DNA of 25,702 nucleotides. It comes from Marinilactibacillus sp042660675 (GTDB lineage Bacteria; Bacillota; Bacilli; Lactobacillales; Carnobacteriaceae_A). This document shows positions 15,569 through 22,857 of this stretch, piece by piece; position 1 is the stretch's first letter; each line of letters begins with the position of its first letter. Position numbers and translations under genes: made by a program. The stretch spans positions 1 to 25,702 of the forward strand of contig NZ_JBHSUL010000013.1 in NCBI RefSeq assembly GCF_042660675.1, given 5' to 3'. The notes under the pieces are model-generated. The model worked only from the letters and a program-made list of their open reading frames with translations, searched no databases and was not told where the DNA came from.

Positions 15569-16380
15569 TTTTCCCATCCTTTCACGGATTGGTTCCAGTT
15601 TTCTTTCAGTAACAGTGATAGATGGTTTAATGTTTGAAAGCGGAAATCGGCTAATCCTTTGCTTTGTGTTTTAGCTTTTTCACCACAAAGGTTAAAATAG
15701 CTGACTGCGCCAACTACGGCATCGAATGAATTTTGACCGTCTCCTAAGAGTACCGCGATTAGTGCTCCAACAATATCACCGGTTCCTGTGAATCGATCGA
15801 GTTCCTCGACACCATTGGAAAGCATCACAGTACGGTCCAGCGACACGACGACATCTGTCGGTCCAGTTGCTAGAAAAGTTGTGTTAGGATAGTATTGGCT
15901 CATCTCTTTCAGGGCGTCAATCAATTCGTTCAGGCTTTCTTCTCCCTGATCCAGTTCGTTTCCGTCAACACCTCGTCCGTGGCTCGTTAGTTCACAGAAG
16001 TTTCTAAGTTCTGAAGTGTTTCCTTTTACGACAGTTGGATGATTTTCAACTAGCGCAAGGCTCACTTGATTACGGATATCACTAACGCCGTAACCAACTA
16101 AATCAACAACCGTCGGCTTCTTCGTTTCATTAGCATAACGGCTTGCTTCCAGCAGACTAATCTGACGTTTTTCTGAAAGATGGCCAAGATTCAAAAGCAA
16201 AGCATCCGTTTGAGTAAAGAGTTGTTTAAACTCTCTCGGGTCATCTGCCATAATCGGTTTAGCCCCTACGTAAAGCAGCGCATTCGCCATAGACTCACAA
16301 GTGATTTCATTGGTAATACATTGTACTAATGGAGCTTGTTTTAATGGAAACTGAGTTGAAAGGTCATGATTTAACGCCAT
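15565..16380 (-). CDS. thiM: Hydroxyethylthiazole kinase
   Basis: A 271-residue ribokinase-fold kinase that phosphorylates hydroxyethylthiazole (THZ) with ATP for thiamine salvage. Seen: the N-terminal PLVQCITNEITCESMANALL, the VVKGNTSEL motif, ATGPTDVV, and the anion-hole motif near 198-203. The last reads TGTGD, with Asp202 in place of the Cys common in ThiM. Asp is the usual catalytic base in the wider ribokinase family. The ATG lies 17 nt inside the thiW end with a GGGAGG site, so the genes overlap. It uses THZ probably imported through ThiW. Confidence 0.93.
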   Translation of the reverse strand: MALNHDLSTQFPLKQAPLVQCITNEITCESMANALLYVGAKPIMADDPREFKQLFTQTDALLLNLGHLSEKRQISLLEASRYANETKKPTVVDLVGYGVSDIRNQVSLALVENHPTVVKGNTSELRNFCELTSHGRGVDGNELDQGEESLNELIDALKEMSQYYPNTTFLATGPTDVVVSLDRTVMLSNGVEELDRFTGTGDIVGALIAVLLGDGQNSFDAVVGAVSYFNLCGEKAKTQSKGLADFRFQTLNHLSLLLKENWNQSVKGWEK

Positions 16381-16894
16381 AAAGCGGACCTCCCATAAAC
16401 AATTTTTGAGTCCGTTTGAAAGTAGACGTTTCTTTTAATTTGACTAGTACTAAAAATGCCATCACAGAACCAATCAAAGTCGCCCCAACAAATCTAGGCG
16501 TGTAAATAAACCAGTACAAACTTTGTTGGCTACCGGTAAACCAAACCATCACGGGATAAGAAAGTAGTGAACCAATGATGCCTGTTCCGATAATTTCACC
16601 CGCCATCGACCAGTACATATTCCGGCCGAATTTATAAAATAGTCCCGCTAAGAAAGCCCCAAATACAGCCCCCGTTAAAGCAAGCGGTGGAATACCTAAA
16701 AGTAACATACGGATCAGGCCGCAAATCAGCGCCATCAGCGTTCCATAGAGCGGACCAAGTAAAACACCCGCAATAATATTCATGACGCTAGACATGGGCG
16801 CCATTCCTTCGATTCGCATCAATGGTGACAACACCACGTCTAGTGCAATCATTAATGCTAGTAAAGTCAATCTGTGGATTCGATTTTTTTCCAC
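16364..16894 (-). CDS. thiW: ECF transporter S component ThiW (thiazole uptake)
   Basis: A 176-residue membrane protein with about six helices, the substrate-binding subunit of an ECF transporter thought to import hydroxyethylthiazole. ThiW-type signatures are LSPLMRIEGMAPMSSVMNIIAGVLLGPLYG in discontinuous blocks, RMLLLGIPPLALTGAVFGAFLAGLFY and GEIIGTGIIGSLLSYPV. The start is GTG-16894 with AAAGGAG 8 nt upstream. The open frame continues upstream only through the riboswitch region. The ECF energising module is not in the window. First gene of the TPP-riboswitch operon. The ribosome binding site is also the 3' arm of the terminator hairpin. Confidence 0.88.
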   Translation of the reverse strand: MEKNRIHRLTLLALMIALDVVLSPLMRIEGMAPMSSVMNIIAGVLLGPLYGTLMALICGLIRMLLLGIPPLALTGAVFGAFLAGLFYKFGRNMYWSMAGEIIGTGIIGSLLSYPVMVWFTGSQQSLYWFIYTPRFVGATLIGSVMAFLVLVKLKETSTFKRTQKLFMGGPLYGVKS

Positions 16895-16896
16895 GT

Positions 16897-16930
16897 AAAA
16901 AAACTCCTTTCTGCGAAAAGCAAAAGGAGT
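16897..16930 (-). terminator. Riboswitch-controlled terminator overlapping the thiW ribosome binding site
   Basis: On the minus strand ACTCCTTT (16923-16930) pairs with AAAGGAGT (16903-16910), followed by seven T, and the GTG start comes 2 nt later. The 3' arm contains the Shine-Dalgarno, so the hairpin could block both elongation and translation. It is the expression platform of the TPP riboswitch. Confidence 0.85.
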
Positions 16931-16995
16931 GCGGTCTGAGACAGACGGAGTCATACAATCAGAATAAAACGATTGCATAAAATCCGTCTACAACT

Positions 16996-17068
16996 ACATT
17001 TCCCTGCGCCAGTCCTAACTGTATCAGGTTCAATGGGTATAATCTCAGCTAAATAGCACCCCAAATGT
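16996..17068 (-). promoter_or_regulatory. TPP riboswitch (THI box)
   Basis: The minus strand carries a full THI-box aptamer: closing stem ACATTT (17068 side) with AAATGT (16996 side), then GGGGTGC, GCTGAGA, ACCC, TTGAACCTGATACAG, and GGCGCAGGGA in the conserved order and spacing. Binding of thiamine pyrophosphate should favour the downstream terminator at 16897-16930 and switch off thiW-thiM-thiE-tenA. Confidence 0.96.
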
Positions 17069-17085
17069 TCTTTTCAATTGATTAG

Positions 17086-17094
17086 AGTATAGCA
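17086..17094 (-). promoter_or_regulatory. Extended -10 promoter of the thi operon
   Basis: TGC-TATACT on the minus strand, 18-20 nt before the aptamer stem. The -35 region is poor, as allowed with an extended -10. Confidence 0.6.
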
Positions 17095-17240
17095 TACTTT
17101 TTTTGATGGGACTACAGGCTTATAAATAATTGTAGGATTCTCGCCCATTTAACCTTTTTTAAATTAATTTTCAAGAAAATTACGGTATACTAACGGTAAC
17201 GATCCCTCACTAAACGAATGGACTCAAAGGCGGTATACGT

Positions 17241-18080
17241 ATGAACATGAATCAAGAAGTACTGTTAGCGAATCTCTATAACCTGATCCTTAATCCAGCG
17301 ACACGTGATTGGGAACGTTCTTTGCTGTCAGAGACAAAAGATCGCCTGGATGATGGAAGAAGTGTGGAGAGTCACCTTTCAAAAATTGAGGCCGATCTAC
17401 GTCCTTTGGCGCTAAGAAGTAATCTCACACCTGACGTAATGGACTTTTACAATTTAATCACCGGTAATTTAAAAATAAAAACTTCATTTGATATAGATGG
17501 ACACACCATTGACGATGAGAATAACCAGGATAGTGCCATTTTTGCGGGTGGTTGTTTCTGGTGTATGGTAGAACCGTTTGAGACACGAGAGGGCATTCTA
17601 TCCGTATTGTCTGGCTATACCGGCGGACACGTCGATCACCCTACTTATGACCAAGTCAGCGGAGATTATACAGGACATGTAGAAGCTGTGGAAATCATTT
17701 TTGATACACGTATCATACAATATGCCGACCTTGTCGAACTTTATTGGCAGTTAACAGACCCTACCGATGCACATGGTCAGTTCGCAGACCGTGGTGAACG
17801 TTATCGCCCGGTTATATTCTACCGAAATGAAGAACAGCACAAAATTGTCATGGAATCCAAACAGCGTGTAATCGACTCGAACAAATATACAAAACCAATC
17901 GTTACTTCAATTGAGCCAGTCAGTACCTTTTGGCCTGCAGAAAACTATCACCAGCAGTTCTATAAAAAGAATCGTAAACGCTATAAAAGTATGGAACAAT
18001 CTCGCCGTCAGTTTTTGTTTTTTCAGCGACTGCGTGGGAAAGTACACGCTAAGCTTAACGGATTCAATAAACAAAAATGA
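17241..18080 (+). CDS. msrA: Peptide-methionine (S)-S-oxide reductase MsrA with N-terminal helical domain
   Basis: A 279-residue protein. Residues about 98-250 are MsrA, which reduces S-methionine sulfoxide in proteins using thioredoxin: GGCFWC with nucleophile Cys105 and Cys108, GYTGGHVDHPTYDQVSGDYTGHVEAVEI, and FWPAENYHQQFY. No later cysteine is present, so resolution must use Cys108 or an external thiol. Residues 1-80 form a separate predicted helical segment (LLANLYNLILNPATRDWERSL...) whose spacing recalls small four-helix bacteriocin-immunity folds; this is only a pattern resemblance. A 30-residue basic tail ends the protein. AAAGGCGG lies 7 nt upstream of the ATG. Single gene with its own terminator, divergent from the thi operon. 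Confidence 0.92.
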   Translation: MNMNQEVLLANLYNLILNPATRDWERSLLSETKDRLDDGRSVESHLSKIEADLRPLALRSNLTPDVMDFYNLITGNLKIKTSFDIDGHTIDDENNQDSAIFAGGCFWCMVEPFETREGILSVLSGYTGGHVDHPTYDQVSGDYTGHVEAVEIIFDTRIIQYADLVELYWQLTDPTDAHGQFADRGERYRPVIFYRNEEQHKIVMESKQRVIDSNKYTKPIVTSIEPVSTFWPAENYHQQFYKKNRKRYKSMEQSRRQFLFFQRLRGKVHAKLNGFNKQK

Positions 18081-18111
18081 AATAAAATGATTAAACATGT
18101 CTTTACAAAAC

Positions 18112-18153
18112 AAAAAGTACTGCAAAAGATTACTTTCTTATGTAGTACTTTTT
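18112..18153. terminator. Terminator between msrA and SRPBCC gene
   Basis: Perfect 10-bp stem AAAAAGTACT (18112-18121) with AGTACTTTTT (18144-18153) and a T-run on the plus side; the A-run on the left also serves the minus strand. It separates two convergent genes. Confidence 0.85.
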
Positions 18154-18165
18154 TGTATGATAGAC

Positions 18166-18594
18166 TTAAAATTTTTCTTCAGTATAATTTTTAAACTGAT
18201 CCAAAATAGATTGCCATCCCTCTTTTTGCATTTCAAGAGAATATTCACTTTCTGCATCAAATGTTTCTACTACTTCGGTTTGGTTATTGTTTCCGTTAAA
18301 TAAAATGTTCACTTTTCGATTATCCTCTAAAGTATATGCGATCGTTTTGTAGGGATCTACTTCATCGTAAATACCGGCAAAGTCGAATCCAGCACTCCCA
18401 TCTTTGGCTTCCATCCGTGAAAGAAACTGCCCGCCCACTCGCAAATCATTATCTGCTTTAGTCGTATGCCAATCTTCTGAAGCCTGATTCCACTTCATAA
18501 TATGCTCAGGTTTTGTCCAGCTCTTCCACACATCCTCTACACTTCTATTTATCGTTGTCTTAATGACTATTTGCTGCGGATGTTTCTCGTTCAC
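18166..18594 (-). CDS. SRPBCC / AHSA1 family protein
   Basis: A 142-residue START/Bet v1-like single-domain protein of the Aha1-C-like (AHSA1) group. Seen: the N-terminal TTINRSVEDVWKSWTKPEHIMKW motif, DLRVGGQF, FAGIYDEVDPYKTIAYTLED and a C-terminal helix with GWQSILDQFKNY. Such proteins bind a hydrophobic ligand in a cytoplasmic cavity; function is unknown. It starts at GTG with AAGGAAG 7 nt upstream. It appears to stand alone, with a terminator downstream. Confidence 0.87.
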   Translation of the reverse strand: MNEKHPQQIVIKTTINRSVEDVWKSWTKPEHIMKWNQASEDWHTTKADNDLRVGGQFLSRMEAKDGSAGFDFAGIYDEVDPYKTIAYTLEDNRKVNILFNGNNNQTEVVETFDAESEYSLEMQKEGWQSILDQFKNYTEEKF

Positions 18595-18742
18595 TTTTCA
18601 TCTTCCTTTCTATCTGTTGATTTTTTTATCATTGTACTCTTTAAGATTAGTTTAAACAATCTATTTTCTTCTGATATTTTCAGAGTATTTTATCGTTTCA
18701 ACTGCTCTCATCATATACCTAACCGATATATTCGCCCCATAG

Positions 18743-18771
18743 AAAAAGAACCCCAACGAATGAGGTTCTTT
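18743..18771 (-). terminator. Terminator of the pyruvate oxidase gene
   Basis: On the minus strand AAAGAACC (18764-18771) pairs with GGTTCTTT (18745-18752), then a T-tract. It lies 11 nt after the pox stop codon. Confidence 0.85.
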
Positions 18772-18782
18772 AAAGATACTCC

Positions 18783-20621
18783 TTAAATTTGGTCTTCAGT
18801 ATTCACGATTGAATCGTCTTGTTTCGACTTTCCTCCACGCTCGTACACTCTAGCTTCTAAACCTTCATCTTCTAGGAATTGACCGAAAGGAATAAGATCT
18901 TGTGCTTCATAGCGTTCTTTGAACTCGTTGATTTCTTCTTCTGAATAAAGTTTTGGATCTAGTCTCAGACGTTCAACCGGTATCGGACGATCATTACTGA
19001 TTTTGACGTCAATCACTACTGTACGTCCAGATTTTTCCAGATCCACCGCTTTTTGGAACGTTTCTTCTAACTCGCTGATTTCTTTGACGGTAAACCCAAC
19101 CGCACCTTGCGCTTCACCGATTTTAGCATAATCAACAGATTGAAAATCCACGCCAAAGTAATAGTGGTTTGTATCTTCTTGTTCCGCTTTGATGAAGGCA
19201 TACTCTTCATTGGAGAAAACAACATGGATACTGGGTAATTTATGTTGAACGGTTGTGATAATGTCATGCTGCACCATCGCAAAGGCACCGTCACCAGTCA
19301 AATCCCACACTTGTCTATTCGGGAAGGATTTCTTCGCTGCGATAGCCCCTGGAAGCCCACTTCCCATCGTTGCAAATACGCCTGACGTTCTCCACATATT
19401 TTTCGGTGTCATTTTCAAATGACGAATGGAAGTTTGAGTGGTATTCCCAACATCTGTAGAGTAAATAGCATCTTCATCTGCCACGTTGTTGATCGCGTTG
19501 TATGCCTGATAGACCTGTAATTTACCTTCTGTTTTCTTCTCAAGCTTATCAATATAGGCTGCCCAGTTTTTAACGTTGTTTATATTGGCACGGTACCATG
19601 CACTTTCTGGTTTTTCAGAGATCTTATCTGTGATTGAGCGAATGGCTGCTCCAGCATCTCCTAAAATAGCAACATCGACCGGATGTCTTTTTCCTAGTTT
19701 GTAGGGATCAATATCGATTTGAATGAACTTATCAATATGATCAAATACACCTGTTACCTCAGTAAAAGGATAGTTACTTCCTGCAAACAATACGACATCC
19801 GCTTCTTCAAATACTTCTACTGCTGGTTTTCGTGCAACACGGTTTGCGGATCCCAGTAAAGCTTCAAAGTCATGTGGGAAGTTATCATAGTTTAATCCCG
19901 TGATGGCAACTGGTGCTTTCAACTTGCGAGAGAGTTCCATAACTGCATCGCCATTTCCTCGTGTTCCGATTCCGGCATATATGACCGGGCGTTTTGCATT
20001 TTCCAAGATTTTAGCTGCATCTTCAATATCTTTTTCATCTGGTATGGAATACGTTGGTGTACGACGAGCATTGGCAGATGAATACCAGCCTTCATCATCC
20101 ATTTCAACCCACCCGAAACTTACGGGTACTTCTACAGCCGCTATACCTTTACGGCTAATCGCTGTACGAATCGCTTCATCAATCACTTTCGGTAACTGTT
20201 CCGCGTATGCTACCCGGCGATTATATATCGCCACATCGGCAAATAGGGGATTATGATTCATTTCTTGAAAGGCATCCATATTGATTTCATTTTCTGCACG
20301 TTGACCGATAATCGCTAACATCGGTACGCCATCTTCTCTAGCATCATATAAACCATTCATCAAATGCGTTGCCCCAGGTCCACCTGAACCAAAAACTACG
20401 CCGATCTCTCCACTGAATTTCGCCTGCATGGATGCTGCGATCGCTCCGACTTCTTCGTGGCGCACTTGAACAAAGTCCATCTTCGTTTCTTCATGTTTCA
20501 ATGCATCCATCCAAGAGTTCAAAGACCCTGCCGGTAATCCATAGATTTGTTTGACGCCCCAGCTTTCTAATACCTTGATTGCTGCGACGGCTGCTTCGAT
20601 TTTCCCATTGTTTTCAGTCAT
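18783..20621 (-). CDS. spxB: Pyruvate oxidase (H2O2- and acetyl-phosphate-forming)
   Basis: A 612-residue TPP- and FAD-dependent flavoenzyme converting pyruvate, phosphate and O2 to acetyl phosphate, CO2 and H2O2. N-terminal PYR domain with catalytic Glu in VRHEEVGA (about 54-57) and the GSGGPGATHLMNGLYDAREDGVPMLAIIGQ block, central FAD domain, and C-terminal PP domain with the TPP/metal motif TGDGAFAMVQHDI ending in NEEYAFI. Length and motifs match lactobacillal Pox and streptococcal SpxB. The ATG has AGGAGGA 10 nt upstream. Monocistronic, with a terminator after it and another between it and the ABC operon. Its need for TPP gives a possible link to the nearby thi operon. Confidence 0.95.
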   Translation of the reverse strand: MTENNGKIEAAVAAIKVLESWGVKQIYGLPAGSLNSWMDALKHEETKMDFVQVRHEEVGAIAASMQAKFSGEIGVVFGSGGPGATHLMNGLYDAREDGVPMLAIIGQRAENEINMDAFQEMNHNPLFADVAIYNRRVAYAEQLPKVIDEAIRTAISRKGIAAVEVPVSFGWVEMDDEGWYSSANARRTPTYSIPDEKDIEDAAKILENAKRPVIYAGIGTRGNGDAVMELSRKLKAPVAITGLNYDNFPHDFEALLGSANRVARKPAVEVFEEADVVLFAGSNYPFTEVTGVFDHIDKFIQIDIDPYKLGKRHPVDVAILGDAGAAIRSITDKISEKPESAWYRANINNVKNWAAYIDKLEKKTEGKLQVYQAYNAINNVADEDAIYSTDVGNTTQTSIRHLKMTPKNMWRTSGVFATMGSGLPGAIAAKKSFPNRQVWDLTGDGAFAMVQHDIITTVQHKLPSIHVVFSNEEYAFIKAEQEDTNHYYFGVDFQSVDYAKIGEAQGAVGFTVKEISELEETFQKAVDLEKSGRTVVIDVKISNDRPIPVERLRLDPKLYSEEEINEFKERYEAQDLIPFGQFLEDEGLEARVYERGGKSKQDDSIVNTEDQI

Positions 20622-20780
20622 GATTTGCTAATCCTCCTACTAGTTAATGTTCCCGGTTAAGTTTATCTTCTCAAACATTTGCTTATGCATTCTCAAGATA
20701 CACCTACTAAGTCAATCATTCAAAGATTACGGGCTGAGAGCATGTTAACTACTTATATTTAGATTGACAGTTCAAGGTAC

Positions 20781-20806
20781 AAAAAAAGAACCTTACGATA
20801 AGGTTC
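20781..20806 (-). terminator. Terminator downstream of the peptide/ABC operon
   Basis: On the minus strand GAACCTTA (20799-20806), CGA... loop, TAAGGTTC (20788-20795), then seven T. Eight-bp perfect stem with a 3-nt loop. It lies 65 nt after the ABC ATPase stop and upstream of pox. Confidence 0.88.
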
Positions 20807-20867
20807 TCTTAAATAGTGATCAATATAGTAATACCACCTTATTTCCTCACAAGCGTAACACAAGGAA
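20798..20867 (-). promoter_or_regulatory. T-box-like 3' leader element (degenerate or chance)
   Basis: On the minus strand a TTCCT/AGGAA hairpin (20843-20867) is followed by AAGGTGGTATTAC (20828-20840). This resembles the conserved T-box motif with its GGTGGNA core. ATAAGG inside it is complementary to CCTTAT in the 5' arm of the following terminator (20798-20803), as in a T-box antiterminator. The second antiterminator helix and a Stem I with specifier were not found; upstream is coding sequence. It may be a relic. Confidence 0.25.
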
Positions 20868-20871
20868 GAGC

Positions 20872-21507
20872 TCATACTAATTGACGTAGGCTAAAATTAT
20901 CTATCTCAAAAATACAGTCAGCAAATTCTTCAATAGAATCATTATGGCTTGTAAAAATTAAGGTTCTTTTCGGATTGCTTGTCATATACTCGTCCAATAG
21001 AGTTAACACATTATTTCTACTTTGTTTATCCAATGCATCAAGTGGTTCGTCTAATATTAGAAATTCAGGTTCATCCATTAATGCTTGAATAATTCTCATC
21101 TTTTGCTTCATACCTAATGAATAGGTTTTATATTTTTTATCTAAATCTTTGCTTAAATCTAATTTTTCAGCAAGATTTGCAATCGTTTCTTTAGTAGCTA
21201 CTTTTTTAATAGAAGCTAAATACGTTAGATTTTCCATACCTGACCACGATTTCATAAAATCAGGAGCATTGATAAAAACGCCCGCATTCGGAATAAAATC
21301 ATATTTTTTACCTAGTTGATTTTCGTCAACAGTTATAGCCCCACTTGTAGGTTTAGAAAATCCTACTACCATTTTTAAAAGCACGCTTTTTCCAGAACCA
21401 TTAACGCCAGTTATTAAAGTCTTTTTCCCTGATAGAAAAGTAGCATTGATATCTTTTAGTATGTACTCTCTTTTAAACATTTTATTCACATTTTCCAAAT
21501 GAATCAT
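20872..21507 (-). CDS. ABC transporter ATPase of the secreted-peptide operon
   Basis: A 211-residue ABC ATPase: Walker A GVNGSGKS (34-41), a Q-loop region with atypical AGVFINAPDF (76-84), a short signature YSLGMKQK (about 129-136), Walker B FLILDEP (149-155) and H-loop TSHND. This is the compact BcrA-like type used by bacteriocin immunity and export ABC-2 systems. The ATG at 21507 is chosen: it overlaps the upstream permease stop as ATGA, and the domain begins there. The open frame extends 13 codons further up without support. It should power one or more of the three permeases upstream. Last gene of the operon. Confidence 0.88.
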   Translation of the reverse strand: MIHLENVNKMFKREYILKDINATFLSGKKTLITGVNGSGKSVLLKMVVGFSKPTSGAITVDENQLGKKYDFIPNAGVFINAPDFMKSWSGMENLTYLASIKKVATKETIANLAEKLDLSKDLDKKYKTYSLGMKQKMRIIQALMDEPEFLILDEPLDALDKQSRNNVLTLLDEYMTSNPKRTLIFTSHNDSIEEFADCIFEIDNFSLRQLV

Positions 21508-22190
21508 AAAATATCCTCTTTTCTCAAGTTTATATATAATAGACAACCTACAGTAGGAATGGACAAAAGAAATAGAACCAGTAAACTTTTTAAATTAACT
21601 ACTATATTTGTTACATAAGTTAATAAGTGTAGGTTAAATATTATTTCTATATTCACCAAAACTAAAATAATTACCATTAATTCTAAAAACAAGAGTTCTT
21701 TCTCTTTAGCATGTAACTCTACTATACAGTATAAAATATATATCACTATGATCACTCTCAATATCCATATAAATCCATTTGTTATATCCCAAAATTTAAT
21801 AGAATCCAGAATAAAGGAATTCATAACGAAAGCCATAGAAACAATTAAAATATAAGATATACTGAATGTTTTAAATAATAATAAAATCAATAATTTAAAT
21901 TGTTTAATAAAGTAGATTTTTTTATTTGTTCTATAAAGAACCATCTGCATCATAGAGTTTACATTCTCATTTTTTTCCAACACCATATATATATTAATCG
22001 TTAAAAAAATTAGACTCATAAAAAGGTACGTTGGATTTATTGCTGATATTAAATATCGGTCAAATGTATTTACTTCTAGACCCACTATGGACAAGTAATC
22101 TCCCAAATATAATGGCTCTTCAATTATAATTTTCAAATAAATCATAAACAACAACAGTATAAAAACTTCGAAAATCAGATACTTCCTCAT
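21504..22190 (-). CDS. Polytopic membrane protein, putative ABC-2 permease subunit
   Basis: A 228-residue, very hydrophobic protein with about six membrane segments (roughly 5-22, 53-70, 96-125, 137-158, 165-188 and 198-222). No family recognised from sequence. It overlaps both neighbours by 4 nt (ATGA), so its synthesis is probably coupled to the broken permease before it and the ATPase after it. It has an INPTYLFMSL segment (about residues 51-60) resembling LNPTVLMSL in the 285-residue permease, suggesting related subunits. The ribosome site is weak, fitting translational coupling. Composition is notably AT-rich (many AAT, ATA, TTA codons). Confidence 0.75.
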   Translation of the reverse strand: MRKYLIFEVFILLLFMIYLKIIIEEPLYLGDYLSIVGLEVNTFDRYLISAINPTYLFMSLIFLTINIYMVLEKNENVNSMMQMVLYRTNKKIYFIKQFKLLILLLFKTFSISYILIVSMAFVMNSFILDSIKFWDITNGFIWILRVIIVIYILYCIVELHAKEKELLFLELMVIILVLVNIEIIFNLHLLTYVTNIVVNLKSLLVLFLLSIPTVGCLLYINLRKEDIL

Positions 22191-22857
22191 ATTTCTACTT
22201 TTCTTGTTTTGAAGGAAGTTGTCAACAAGATAGCTATGGTAATTGTTATCATAGCAACAAAAAATGCAATAAAACTTTGAACACTATAATAGTTTGGATC
22301 AGGTGCCAATGTAGAATACGTTGGCGCTTCATAAAAAGAAAATTTTTGATGTATACCCGCAAACGGATTTAAGTACTGATTGGCACCAATATTTATCATA
22401 TTGTATGCATCTAATAAAAAAAATATAGTGAATATCCATTTAGAAGTCCCAAAATAAAGTTTAGTCCAGATAATTAGAAAACTATACACCGTTATCAAAC
22501 TAAAATAAGATATCAGTATCATCATAGATTCTATAAAGTTAACATTACCTCCTTGTACAAGAACCAGAATATTTCCAACGATTATTAAAACTAAACAATC
22601 AATTATGCTACTCTCAGCAATTTTAATCAATTTCCAATTGAAGTATTTACCTTGTGATTCAAATCGAGATAATTCTGTTAGTAGCATATCTTTTTTATTA
22701 CTATTCATTAACGCATACAGCACTAATAAAAAAACATAAAGTAAAATCCAGAAAAGATGTCCCCAATAGTCGGTTCTACGGCTCTAAATGCAAAAGAAAA
22801 TATAGTCAATAATAATATAAGACTTATTAAATGTTTACGATATTTCAAAATCACCAT
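22187..22857 (-). pseudogene. Frameshifted membrane protein gene (putative ABC-2 permease subunit)
   Basis: Two overlapping frames give one plausible protein. The first begins at ATG-22857 (MVILKYRKHLISL...), with GGAGGG 9 nt upstream inside the preceding gene, and stops at TAG 22723-22725. The second frame, open from 22783, continues as a membrane protein (…LLVLYALMNSNKKDMLL…) to 22187. One missing base between about 22726 and 22783 would restore a 223-residue protein, close in size to its 228-residue neighbour. A run of seven A on the plus strand (T on the coding strand, 22728-22734) lies in that interval and is a likely site of slippage, real deletion or sequencing error. About six membrane segments; an LNPFAGIHQ segment recalls the other two permeases. 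Confidence 0.75.

Noticed and set aside
20731..20740. Second TPP riboswitch (GGGCTGAGAG)
   Set aside because: Only the GCTGAGA piece is present; there is no CCTGA or GCAGGGA part and no suitable downstream gene on that strand.
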